DNA from: Pempheris klunzingeri
Lineage: Eukaryota > Chordata > Actinopteri > Acropomatiformes > Pempheridae
Assembly (NCBI RefSeq): GCF_042242105.1
Contig: NC_092012.1
Coordinates: forward strand, 20,369,043-20,433,042
DNA length: 64,000 bases
Direction: 5' to 3'
Position 1 is the first letter of the stretch; every line of letters starts with the position of its first letter. Both the position numbers and the translations under genes were made by a program. The notes below the pieces were generated by a model. The model was not told the origin of the DNA. It did no database searches and was given only the letters and a program-made list of their open reading frames with translations. Shown here one piece after another: positions 26,401 to 38,216 of this stretch.

Positions 26401-28230
26401 GCCACATTGCCTCCGTCTCCATTCGTTGATGTTATTGCTGCTGTCGTAGCTCCATTCTTGTTAAAGGCTCCCCCCTTTGCACTTCTCTGCGCTACACGTG
26501 TGGTTGTTTGTGCACTAGGTCTGTGCCCAGGAGCAGTAAGAGGGAGAGTGTCTTTGTCCAGACAAGTGTGTGCGTTTCCATCGGCCTGCGCTTCACTTGC
26601 CTCCTGCTCTGTTATCACAGTAAAATCAGAAGTGTTTTCATCTCTCTCTTCCTGACTTTTTGTCTGTTCCCCGAAAGAGTGGTGAGAAACAGATTTCAGT
26701 GACATCATTTTGTTTCTGCTGTCATTGAGGACCACTTCATTATCTCTGCTGTGACCCTCTGATTGGCCACAGGAGAAATTGGATGTCTTCAGAGGGCCAA
26801 TTATTACAGGCTTTGTTACTTTCAGGTTGCTACCTGAAGGGCTAGGTGCAGTTCTTTGTGCAGGTGAACTGGCAGTTCTTGGTCTCTTGGCATTGTGAGA
26901 CTTTTGGGGAGGGCTGAAGAGTCTTTTTAGGGAGCCAGAGCTTCCCTGTTCCCTCTTAGTTTTTCCTCCCTCCTCAGTCATAACTCTCTGTACACTCTGT
27001 CCTTTGGAGCGGGGACTTCGACAGATGGGGGACAGTTGGCCGAGCCTCTCTAGGCTCACCGCGTCTCTGCTGGGCTGAGGGCTCAGCTGACCTGGCCCTC
27101 TTGAGGAAGAAGAAGGAGCAAGTCTGATCTGACTCTTGGGGGTTTCAGGAACAGAGAGGAGAAGATCTGGTGAGGAGGGCAAGAGGTTTTCAAGGTCCCC
27201 GAGGATACTCCTCTTTAAGGGGGAACAGGGTCTGAATGTAGAGGTTTCTCCATCTCTGATCTGAGGTCCAGTGCCGATGACTGATAATTTTGTGGTGGAT
27301 GACAAGTCCTAAAATAAACCCAGTCCAGTGAGTATTTAATAAATAATTTACAAAAGTTTAGTGGCAAATTGCTCATGTAAATTAAAGAGATATGCAATTA
27401 GTACAGACTATGAGGACAATACAAACAGAACAGATGAAAGACACAAGTGAAGAAATGACAGACACGTATGCACAAATAAGTTAAATAAAAAACTTCAAGA
27501 TGCGTGTAATGACGCACAAAGGAATTAGACGTGGTAGATACTTTACTGATGAATTTTGTTATCCTAAAATAGTTAAACATGTAGTATTTTCCTCATCCTA
27601 AAGGTTGTATTACGACAATTTACAGTTAAGAGCTGTACTTTTCTGGATCTGAACGTATCTGATTGTTTTTAATGAGAGAGAAGACCAGCTATGCCTCCGT
27701 CTGCCTGACCATTATTATGCATAAAAGAAATAGACATAGACTATCAAAATGTTCATCTGTCTAAAAGATCAATAATGGCACTAAGTAGTAATATCAGGAT
27801 GCCATGATGACAGTCCTGTCGAGAAGGAAAGACAGAGAGAAGCACGTAAGCTTACCTTGTGGTGGTTCTGAGAGGAGAAGAAGGATAAGATGTTGTTCGG
27901 CCCTGCTGGTGCCTGGAAGAAAACATTTACAATCAACCCACTAGTGTTTGCTGTCTCTTGTTTCATATGGCAGCACATGTAGCAGCTTAGACTTTAGTCT
28001 GATCCACAATCTCAGCTGTGCTGTTCACATGTGACTGTATGGACTTGTTTGTTTCTGATATGCTACGTTGTTGACCAGAGAATTAAAGGAGTGCAGAGGA
28101 GTGAAGCAGCCAGACACACAGCTGATGTAACAAACATAATCACATAATAAATAAAACCAGGTGCCTCGTTAACTCCAGCTAATTGACCTCCTGAACTTAC
28201 CTTGGGTTTCTTCAGTTTGGTCCTGTTCAT
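17438..28230 (-). CDS. dna2: DNA replication ATP-dependent helicase/nuclease DNA2 (25 exons, 1400 aa)
   Basis: Exons (5'->3'): 28230-28201, 27912-27856, 27308-26375, 26037-25941, 25583-25434, 25119-24936, 24331-24183, 24044-23922, 23732-23492, 23329-23215, 23044-22888, 22026-21835, 21701-21459, 21331-21218, 21040-20931, 20775-20666, 20502-20374, 19951-19859, 19744-19551, 19382-19293, 19179-18966, 18523-18434, 18285-18100, 17982-17836, 17491-17438; all phases agree. DNA2 trims Okazaki flaps and resects broken ends. The PD-(D/E)XK nuclease is marked by GKID (D614) and LELKTGK (E640, K642). Its Fe-S cysteines are C473, C732, C735 and C741, with the C-x2-C-x5-C spacing of the family. The SF1 helicase shows Walker [11 protein letters not shown] (K995), DEASQ 1102-1106, [13 protein letters not shown] and [10 protein letters not shown] ~340-aa disordered N-terminal extension, mostly one exon, is absent from human DNA2. 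The last intron is U12-type AT-AC. Confidence 0.95.
17492..17835 (-). other. dna2: U12-type AT-AC intron (last intron of dna2, 344 nt)
   Basis: The exon ending GAGAACATG is followed directly by ATATCCTTT, a perfect U12 AT-AC donor, and no usable GT donor lies nearby. At the other end TTCCTGAAC (17511-17503) is one base off the U12 branch consensus TTCCTTAAC. Twelve nt past the branch A the intron ends in CCAC. Joining ATG to ATTATTCAGCTCCCG gives ENM-IIQLPP, which lines up with the human C-terminus EKL-IIDLPS (from memory). Confidence 0.9.
23424..23463. repeat. (GT)n microsatellite in dna2 intron 9
   Basis: A GT tract of about 40 bp lies 29 bp below the exon 9 donor. On the dna2 sense strand it reads (CA)n, a known class of intronic splicing-enhancer tract when close to a donor. 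Confidence 0.9.
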
Positions 28231-28600
28231 GGTGACTCTGGTTAAACCACAGGCAGGTGAGTTATTGATCTATCAGTCTACCACAGGTAAACCGGCCGTT
28301 TTGTCTTTTCCGCTGACGTACCGACGGCTAACAGAAGGCTGAGCTCACCAGCATCAGCAAGTGTTACCTCTTCTTTCACCTAAAACAGACCAGTCTGCTC
28401 CCCGCAGACACGACATTACTCACTACACCGGCAGTGGAGTGTGTAATGTAAACCTGCGGACTGGTTCAATGTTTGCAGCCGTTTTATTAGCGGTCTTTCC
28501 GCTGTGTTTTTATTAAAACGTTTAAAAGTCCGTGGCGCCAAAGTTTCAGTTTCGCGCAACGGAAATGACATCAGGTACTCTACTACTTCCTTTTCCTGTT
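28231..28600 (-). promoter_or_regulatory. dna2: dna2 5'UTR and promoter region
   Basis: The ATG at 28230 has an ACC ATG context. Upstream sequence to about 28600 has scattered CpGs and cell-cycle-gene-like GC-rich pieces such as TTTCGCGCAAC at about 28550, which resembles an E2F site (TTTSGCGC). No TATA box is clear. A pure (TC)n tract at about 28638-28668 and LINE sequence bound the region. Confidence 0.5.
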
Positions 28601-28634
28601 TACGTTGGTGCATTACCGCCACCTTCTGCTCCGG

Positions 28635-28637
<3 letters not shown>

Positions 28638-28668
<31 letters not shown>
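28638..28668. repeat. (TC)n microsatellite
   Basis: About 31 bp of pure TC lie between the dna2 promoter region and the 3' end of the minus-strand LINE. The tract may have grown from the LINE tail. Confidence 0.85.
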
Positions 28669-28673
<5 letters not shown>

Positions 28674-29575
28674 AATGTGATTCCCTGCATCCTGTAATTC
28701 CTCCAGATTCTTCCTCATCATTCCTCCCCTCACACCCCCTACAACTCAGAATCGTGTTCTCCACCCACTCCTCTTCCCGACAGTCCTCACACCTGCCTGT
28801 CTGGTGTTTCCATACCACACCACCCTGTCGACTCAGCTTCTACTCTGCTGTGTCCACCAAATACTCCTGTAACACTGATATAGATGTTCCCCTTTCCCGC
28901 TTTGCATTTTTCTTGCCACATTTAGTTGTCCCCCCCCCCAAACTACATATTGAACCTCTGCTTTACTGATATATTTCCCTCCTTCCTCTTTCTTCCTTGT
29001 CACCCTCTTTGCTAACTAATGCACCCTCTAATCTACCTCTCATCCCTGCTTGTGCTGAAACCCACAGAATTTTTCCCGACCTTGCTGATTTGCTGACTGA
29101 AGGACTTCATATGGTACATCCTGACTGCTGTTTGACGTTTAGGACCTTAAACTTGCAGGGCTGAGGATGAATCTGAACATATGAACCATATGAATTTATT
29201 TGATGTTCTTCTATTCATTCCAGTTCATTTCACTGGTATTACCACCTTCATATCCTGTGACTCCTGTGTCAGGTTTCTTAGCACTATCCATATAAATCTA
29301 CGTAAAATCATTGTCCGCTATCATTACATGGTAGTTGAATGTGATCTATTTCTTTCCTTTTTACCTCTAGCTCGTGGTAGTCTAGACACAAGCATCCATG
29401 GAGCCACCACCAGATAATCCACACCCCTGCTGGAATCCAACACAGATCCTATCAAAGCCACGTACGTCCTTTTCAACAAGGAGCAACTTACTCCCCATTC
29501 CCTACCCGTCAAGCATCTTAATGTTTGTTCCTTTTGTTTTGCTTTTTTCTTCTATCTTCCTGATATGCTCTGCTC

Positions 29576-30230
29576 ATGTTAACCATGAAAAGGAACTCCC
29601 AACTTCCCCAGGGCTGTGTTTTGTCACCTATCTTGTTCTCTGCATACACTAACAGTATCACCTGTAGCAGGGAAGGACTCAGACTTTTTAAATATGCAGA
29701 TGACATGGCCTTGGTGGCACACATCACTAACACCCAGGCCCTGACACGGTATAAACAGGAGGTCCATACCCTGGTCCAAACATTTGCTGAGAGCTCATTA
29801 GAGCTCAACATATTGAAAACCAAAGAGCTATGCTGTGGATCCTCAGGGAAAAACCCAGACCTGTTCCAACCCCTGCAGATCCATGGTCTGGGTGTGGAAC
29901 AGGTGCAGAGCTTTAAATACCTGGGGACGGAAATTGACACCTGTCTGTCCTTTGGACCACATGCGGACTCTGTGCACAAGAAGGCTCAACAGCGACTCCA
30001 CCTGCTCAGGAAGCTCAGGTCTTTTAATATCAGCATGGACATTTGAACTCTCGTTTATAAATCACTCATTGAATCCATCCTCACCTATAACATCTCAACC
30101 TGGTTCAATCTCCTCACCATCAAACACAAAACAAATCTCTCCCGAATAATAAACCAGGCCAGCAAAATCACCCAAACAGCCCAACTAACAAACAAAAGAA
30201 AAATGTCTGTTTTTACCTAGAACAGACAAT
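29576..30230 (+). mobile_element. LINE reverse-transcriptase fragment, plus strand
   Basis: A 156-aa open frame (29576-30046) contains the RT core PQGCVLSPILFSAYTN and the catalytic motif FKYADDMAL, followed by GLGVEQVQSFKYLGTEID. After a stop the same frame continues with TLVYKSLIESILTYNIS to about 30225. These are motifs B to E of jockey/L2-like fish LINE polymerases. There is no endonuclease and no start, so this is a truncated dead copy lying antisense inside the minus-strand LINE. Confidence 0.8.
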
Positions 30231-30861
30231 GAAGTTTAATTGAATTGAATAAATTTAAACGTCCCATTTCCTTTCTAATTCTTTTCCATAAATCCTTAGC
30301 TTCATCCCCTCTTCAGTTCTTTGACAGTTTGCATCTTTTCTACAATCACAACCCCACTCACCACCTCATCAATTGCTGCTTTTACTGTCCTGGTTGCACC
30401 CCATGAGGTGTTTCCAACCAGATACTGATTTAGGTCCATACATGAGTTTTTCTTCCAAACAGAAAATCCTTTAAGCAGTTGAAAATACTCCCACCAACAC
30501 CCATCATGTGCAACTTAATTAACAGTCCCTCATTCTACATTATGTCATGGGGTGTATCAGTATCAAAAACATTGCATTTGCTGTCTTTTTATTCACCTGG
30601 GGCTTTTTATTTCAATCTCTATTTTTCTCACTGAGTCCATTGTATTCCTTCCTTTCCTCAGACCACTCTGATAACTTGCCAGCATTCCTCTCTTTTCAAG
30701 CTCATATACACTCTCTGTTATCATCTTTTCCATTACCTTGCATATATTAGATGTTAGTGCTATTGGTGTGTTGTCAGTCAAGAGGTTGGATGGATCCTTG
30801 CTAGATTTTCTTACAGAATCACTACTGTGTCTTATGCACTTGTTAATCTTCCCTCTCACAC

Positions 30862-31020
30862 TCTATTAGAAACGTGTGGTAATAAAGAATGCCTCTTCCC
30901 CTTGATGCCTAAGCATAACATGGTGTATCTGTATCTATAGGAGAGGTCAGACGGAATTTCATTCTACTTTGCTGTATGATGACAATAAATCTGATTCTGA
31001 TTCTGATTCTGATTCTGATC
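30862..31020 (+). mobile_element. Short 5'-truncated retroelement end with (TGATTC)n tail
   Basis: The segment ends in GATGACAATAAATCTGATTC followed by further TGATTC units. A short hexamer-repeat tail after an AATAAA is typical of fish LINE/SINE 3' ends. It interrupts the minus-strand LINE frame between its linker (ending SPG at 31021) and its RT segment. Confidence 0.6.
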
Positions 31021-31475
31021 TCACCCTGGAGAGGTTGGTCCTGTTCTATTCATTGCTAGCACCATTTCTGCCAAAGCAAATGGTTCATCAATTACAGGAC
31101 AATGTATGATCTTTTCTTCCCATCTGTCCAACACACCAGGATGGTGCACACAGAGTGTTCGGAGGCCCCGTTCATTCCTATGAATGTTCCGCACATGGAC
31201 ATCCATACTTGCACATTGTGAGTTTTTGACTAACTGCCCCGTTAACAAAGAGCTCATTTGCAAATTTCTAAATTGAATTTTTTTTCCATCTACAGCCTGT
31301 AAAATATCGTCAGTGTTTTTATTATATTGCCAAAATGTCATCCAGCTATCAGTATACGTCCTAATGTGAGGCATAGTTTTTCCTCTGGTGTCACTAAATA
31401 GCAACTTTTTACATCACAATCAGTTTAACTTTGGAATGAACATCATAAAGAGGAAAAGAGAATAGACCAAACATA

Positions 31476-32740
<1,265 letters not shown>

Positions 32741-32742
32741 TA

Positions 32743-33146
32743 CGTACACAGTAAGGATTAAAGGTTACACTGCCAGCTGTACCACCTGAGCTTGTTTACG
32801 CTCTCTCATCAGTATTCCAACTTTCATGTGACTGTTATAGCAGAAAATGAACGCAACCACACCAGAGTAAACGTTATTAAGTCTTTACATCTTTTTAAAA
32901 GTGTGTGTTGTGCCATTTAGGTTTAATATGCAGTGTGTACCAACCGTTTTTCCTCAGGCAGGTTGTTGGGTCAGTGATGTCTGTGAAAAGGAAAAGGATG
33001 TCTGCAGGTGGGACACTCAGGTTCCCAGAGTTCAATAACACAATATAAAGGCTATTGAGTTATATGACTGGTATATATGACACGTGATTTGTCTTCCAAG
33101 AATGTTCACCTGGAGCAGACAAAAGGCAGGCATTTAAAAAGCACTG
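32743..33146. other. Intergenic, no feature recognised
   Basis: This AT-rich spacer lies between the Tc1-like element and the zinc-finger gene's poly(A) signal. No ORF, RNA or repeat was recognised. Confidence 0.5.
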
Positions 33147-33152
33147 TTTTAT
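33147..33152 (-). promoter_or_regulatory. Poly(A) signal AATAAA of the zinc-finger gene
   Basis: TTTATT on the plus strand lies 642 bp past the zinc-finger stop. The interval 33153-33793 has no coding sequence and is the likely 3'UTR. Confidence 0.5.
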
Positions 33153-33793
33153 TTAAGTTTTTAAATAGTATGTAACACGTGATTCTAAAAAATTAACACG
33201 TATGACACAGATGATGGTAAAATCAGACATAATAAAAACAAAAATCCCAAACATACAGGAGTATTTATAATTTATACGAAGAGCCTGTTAGATGTCAGCA
33301 TTATTTGGACATCACTGACAATGTGCAAAACCTCATTTAACTGGCTAGTCGGGGGGGATTTCTAATCCTTGTTCGGTGTTATATGCAGCTCTTCATTGTA
33401 TAATATGTATTTGGTTTGGTCACATATTTGTGACTGGATCTTAAAGATTTCCATCCTCAGTAGGAATGGATTTGGGCTGAGTCACAGACAGGGTAGGGAA
33501 GTTAGAAATCACTGATATCACATTGTTTGTTTTGCTCTTATCATGGTATTTAGTGACGGTTAAAAAGTAACTTTGGAAAGAGCATCACTGACAAACTGAG
33601 GGTAATTTTGGAGGAGATAAAAATGTGGCCTTTCGTTCAGCAGATATTAACAACTTAAATCGTTTGTACAAGGTTTAGTTTGGTTCATTTCTGAAAGTGG
33701 TAAAGCCTTCATTTTATACATTTTACTCCAGTAACATCAGTCCTTGTCCACTCCACCTAAGAAATATGCAAATAAACGCTACAAATTCTTTTT

Positions 33794-35985
33794 TCAAGTC
33801 TCCAGATTCTCTCCTGCGTGGGTCTTCATATGAATGATTAAGTGAGAGCGACGAATGAATCTTTTTCCACAAGCGGTGCAGCCGAACGGCCTCTCCCCGG
33901 AATGAGTCTTCATGTGGCGCGTCAGATTAGACTGAGCGCTGAATTTCATGTTACATACAGTGCAAATGTAGGGTTTCTCACCAGTGTGAATTATTGTGTG
34001 CTTGATCAGATCGGCTTTCTCCCTAAAACTTTTACCACAGTCAGCACAGCTGTGCGGTTTCTCTCCCGTGTGGATTCGTATGTGGGCGTTCATGTTTCCA
34101 ACTTGTGTGAACCCTCTGCCACAGAAGGTGCACGTGTACGGTTTCTGTCCAGAGTGAGAGTTCATGTGAGTCTGCAGGTAGGAGCGCTGGATGAAGCTTT
34201 TACCACAGACGTTGCAGCTGTGAGGTTTTTCTCCCGTGTGCGTCTTCATGTGTCGGGTCAGAATGGATTTAATTCTGAAATTCTTGTTGCAAACGCTGCA
34301 GGTGTACGGCCTGTCTGCCGTCTCACCAGCTTGCTGTGGTTTCTTCCTGTTTATACCCGAGTGATACCTTCCACCGTCTCTCCATTCATCGTCACTCCCT
34401 TCACTCATCTGACAGTCACTGGTCGGCTCTGATGTAACACAGCCTTCCTTACTGGGCTCTGATTTCAACTGTTCAGATGAGCCACTGGACAAACCGCCTC
34501 CACTATTTTCAACCTCTTGGTTTTCATGCAGGAACTGTCTCCCATCTTCTACGCTTCTTTGCACGTAAATGATATTGAACATAGAGTCCTTGGTATCAGC
34601 CTCCTCCTGCGTTTCACCTGTCGGAGTGGTCCATAGTTCCTCGTCCTGTTCCTCTTTAATCTGTGGGGGCTCTGGGTCATCCTCACACGGGTCAGTCTCA
34701 CAGCGCTCAGAGGGAGTGCCCCCTTCCTGGACAGAGAGCTGCTGCTGGTGGGCTGTACGGCATCACACACACAGAAAAGAGATTCAGGCTTTAGTTAGAT
34801 CAAATACAAATGATGATTTGTAAATATTTAGCTGAGAGCAAGAGCATTCACAGTTCTTTACGCAAGACGACAGGTGCAGTGACACTTGTGTTTCAATGGG
34901 TCTGCTTTGTGATGAGGTCTTTGCAAATGAAAGTGAAATTCATTACAAATGCAATGTAATCTAATCAAACTTTGCACTCATTTTGTTACAACCCTTAGTA
35001 TCATGAAATACACATGTTTTGGGGTCATTATGATGATTATTGGGGTCATTATGTCCGTATGGCAGTGGAGAAGATGGCAGATAAGTGTAAAAATACAGTG
35101 TAAATAAGGAAACATATAAAACAGTGTAAAATAAGTGATAACTGTGTTTACTTGTGCTCACAAGCATTTAAAATACAGGGCATCACAGGCACATTCAATC
35201 AAATAGACTACAGCCAAATTATGCACAATATACATTTAGAAAGACAGTGATTAGAACAGAAATTCTGCATTATAATACTGCATGTGCAAATTAGCTCCAT
35301 TTACAACTGACAGCTTAGGTAATTATTTTAATTTCCACTTCCTGCTGCCCAGTGTGTGAAGGAGAGGTGAGCAGACGCTGTGCAGTCTGCTGTGACCAGT
35401 GGTGGAAGAAGAGCTCACATCGTTTCCTTCAGTACAAGTAGCACTATGGTGTAGAAGTAAACTTTTAACTCAATAAAAGATCAGCACCACGTATACTAAA
35501 AGTACTCCCCTGAGTACAAGAACTTCTAGAATGACCTAATTCAGAATCATCATCAGATTGCAGTGATCGGTGCATTAATGTGGACATCTCTTTAATGTCT
35601 CACCTGCTAAAGGTGGAGCTCCTTTGTGGACGTTAACCCTTAATGTAAAATAATGAGATTGTATTGTATTAACTAATAATACTGTATTAGTTGGGTTTGT
35701 ATTAATGATCTGAATCGAACTAATGCTGCAGTGGAGTAAATAAAGCAGTGCAGTATAAACACAAAGGAGGTGAAGGTGTTACTTGCCTCTGGCTTAGACA
35801 GACATCATAACACCATAATGTGTGAGGGCAGACATGCCAGAGCAGTCACTGGCTCATTAAAGTCACCTACTGTGCAGCAGCCTGTTGTTCTGCAGGAGCA
35901 GGGTGCAGCTCAAGCTCTGTAGTGTGTGAACACCTGCACGTGTTAGGAGGCACCTGCTCCACATGGCCTCATCACCTCCACCCTG

Positions 35986-36017
<32 letters not shown>

Positions 36018-36471
36018 GAGGGGAAGAGCTCTGGGACCCACATTCTGCTGCCTGGAATCCGCGCTGTTATTCAGCACTTTCTTAAAAAAAAATAAATAAA
36101 AAAAAATAGAGACAACCTTTGTGTCCATTGACAGCCATTTTGCATCCCCCTCCCCCGTTCAGGGATGCAAAATGGCGCTTGTTGCAGTGTGCAGTGTGAC
36201 TGAGTGTTCAGGGAGGGTGTGTGAGACCCTGGGGGCTCAGCTCTGACCATCACCCCTCTGACTGAAGCTGGACATGAGGTCTGCAGCCTAAAGTTTACCT
36301 GGACGTCATGTCGTTACCTTTGAGCCGTCGGTGTTGCTCGACCTCCTGCTTTGGACGGAAAACTACCTCCTCATATTCTTTCATGGCTTCTTCAAAGATG
36401 CTGAATATGTCCTCAGCTGCGGCCGCCAGCCGCTCACTGACCGCAGCTTTCAGCTTGTCTGTCTGGAACAT
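33794..36471 (-). CDS. C2H2 zinc-finger protein, six fingers, fish-type N-terminus (2 exons, 370 aa)
   Basis: Exons 36471-36318 and 34752-33794 join in phase to give 370 aa. Exon 1 encodes an acidic/helical N-terminus (SERLAAAAEDIFSIFEEAMK, then EYEEVV..QHRRL). This is the amphipathic segment that precedes zinc fingers in the large fish-specific ZNF expansion. Exon 2 begins with an acidic linker containing EPPQIKEEQDEELW, another hallmark of that family. It ends in six tandem C2H2 fingers (about residues 200-365) joined by TGEKP-type linkers: TGEKPHS, SGQKPYT, TGEKPHS, TGEKPYI, SGERPFG. It is probably a nuclear DNA-binding transcription factor; its target is unknown. There is no obvious counterpart beside human DNA2, so it is likely lineage-specific. 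No exact orthologue is assigned. Confidence 0.9.
35987..36014. repeat. Poly(G) tract, 28 consecutive G
   Basis: Twenty-eight Gs run without interruption on the plus strand. On the zinc-finger sense strand this is poly(C). The true length may differ, because such tracts are error-prone in sequencing. Confidence 0.85.
36134..36176. repeat. Perfect 15-bp inverted repeat with 13-nt loop
   Basis: GCCATTTTGCATCCC (36134-36148) is followed after 13 nt by its exact complement GGGATGCAAAATGGC (36162-36176). It lies 142 bp below the zinc-finger exon 1 donor. Confidence 0.85.
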
Positions 36472-36720
36472 TTCGGCGGCTGTCAGAGGACCTGAGTCCT
36501 CACAGAGTCCTCACAGAGTCCTGACTGAGGGCTGACTGCTGCTGGGCTGCCAGATACCGAGACACAAACACGCAATTTCAACCACCAAATGACCGTGGCC
36601 AGACACAGTGTGTTAGTGTGTGTCAGTGTGTTAGTACAGGGTTATTACTGACCCTCACCATTCACCCACCCTCACCTCCCTATTACCACTACTACTATTA
36701 CTACTATTACTACTGCTACT

Positions 36721-36790
36721 AGATTCAAGGCCTTTATTTGTCACATACACAGTATAAATGTGCAGTGAAATGTTCTGCATGCCTATTCCA
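36721..36790 (-). repeat. LINE/SINE 3'-end remnant
   Basis: On the minus strand it reads as an AATAAAGGCCTTGAATC tail preceded by a TGACAAATAAAG-type end, the form of fish retroelement 3' ends. It is followed on the plus side by an (ACT)n tract near 36682-36720. No coding part remains. Confidence 0.45.
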
Positions 36791-38169
36791 GACTGAAACA
36801 ATAATTAAATTAAATAAATATAAGATAACAAGTGAAACAATAAGAGTAGAAACACAAGAAACGCATTAACTGAATTAATTAGGAAATCCACTGGAAGATG
36901 GACTCCGTTATGTATTTTGATACATAACCTGACAATTATTCCAATAACTGGATTGGTAATTTATATGGTGGGCCATCGCTGTGCCTCATGCAGTGGACAT
37001 AGTGAATTTGAGCTGTGATGCTTTTGTGCTCTGTTAAACAAGAAAGATTCAGGAGACAAAACGTGCTGAACAAGGAAAGTGGCTGCAGGAATAAAAAAGG
37101 CAGAGTCGCTTATGATAAAACGGACATGGCAACACAAGCCGCTAACAGAGACTGAGGCACACAATGAGTCGCTCTGCATGATGGAGCTTTGCTGCCTCCC
37201 ACTGGCCATGAAAACAGTGGCGCAAGACCAGAGGAATGGGAAGTGTCAACAATTCCAATAAACCTTTTGGCCACTTCATATTCTTTTAAGATCATCTTTG
37301 GCTTAATGTGGAAAATCTCATAGACTGAAACTGCAACACATACAGGATGGTTTTATTTTGTAGGACAACCTACCTTCCTACCTACCTACCTACCTACCTT
37401 ACTGTCCCCTTGGTTTAAATAAACCAGGTTTGCAGTTTGCATTTGCACCAGGAGATGACATCAAACATCCAGGTAAAGCCTAGGGTCTATCAAAACATTA
37501 ACCAAAGCACCGTTAACCAAAGGTCCAGGTTGAGAGCCTCTTGACTGCCTCTGTGATACTAATAACAGCTGCACTTTCATGTGACACTTGTGCCAATGCT
37601 GTTCAGTGTCAGTATCAGCATGAATGATATTTGCTCCAGTCAGAGCTGCAGCTAGAAAATGCTGATTCATCTGGATGGGCGATGAAATACAAGGTAGGAT
37701 AAGTTAACTGGCACTTTCAGTAGATGTGATTCTTACTTTTTTCTTCAATTTTTATTCTCCAAACGGATGGAAGCTTGCCTCTCAGCATGCTCTAACGAAG
37801 CAAATGCTTTGCTTAAATCAACAACTTGGTTCATCAGCTTATGTTGTATCATTTAACTTCATTTTATGTACTGTTCGCAATTAATGTAGCAACTGAAATA
37901 TGCAAAAATATTGACCTTTTAATTGTAAAGACACATTATTGTCAGTGATCAATCATTTAGTTATACTTCTTTACTTTCTCATTATTACTCATATTTCACT
38001 TTATTCCATTCATATATACTTTATTTTTACTATTTCTTTTCTGTCAGCTTATTCCTGTGAGTCCCCGTCAGGCCAGAAGTACCATTCATGGTATTGTTCG
38101 TTTAGACGTGAGGATCAAAGTCCAGTGTTTCAGTACGGTCAGACAATAACATACCATTGGGAGTGGAGG

Positions 38170-38171
38170 CA

Positions 38172-38216
<45 letters not shown>
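38170..38216. repeat. (AC)n microsatellite
   Basis: An uninterrupted AC tract of about 47 bp, the source of the Thr-His repeat ORFs in this area. Confidence 0.9.

Larger units (their letters stand above)
28690..31410 (-). mobile_element. Degenerate non-LTR retrotransposon (LINE), minus strand, with nested insertions
   Basis: Minus-strand pieces run in LINE order. 31404-31021 is an endonuclease-RT linker ending in MNRTGPTSPG. 30859-30593 is an early RT segment (KDPSN, PIALTSNICKVMEKMI, YQSGLRKGRNTMDSV). Near 28840-28720, with shifted frames, is a C-terminal cysteine cluster of the form TGRCEDCREEEWVENT..C. This layout resembles I-like fish LINEs. The frame is broken by stops, a ~160-bp insertion (30862-31020) and an opposite-strand LINE fragment (29576-30230). 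The stretch 28850-29575 gives no clear protein match but is probably part of the same element. It is non-functional. Confidence 0.65.
34753..36317 (-). other. Intron of the zinc-finger gene
   Basis: A 1.57-kb intron bounded by a GTAACG donor and a GTACAG acceptor. It contains a 28-nt uninterrupted G tract (35987-36014) and a 15-bp perfect inverted repeat (36134-36176). No other gene is seen. Confidence 0.75.

Noticed and set aside
33842-34432. 196-codon plus-strand open frame
   Set aside because: It is the antisense shadow of the zinc-finger exon; cysteine/histidine codon periodicity keeps the opposite strand open.
37374-37400. Short tandem CCTA units considered as a CRISPR-like or telomeric array
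   Set aside because: A simple tetranucleotide microsatellite with no spacers, in a vertebrate genome.
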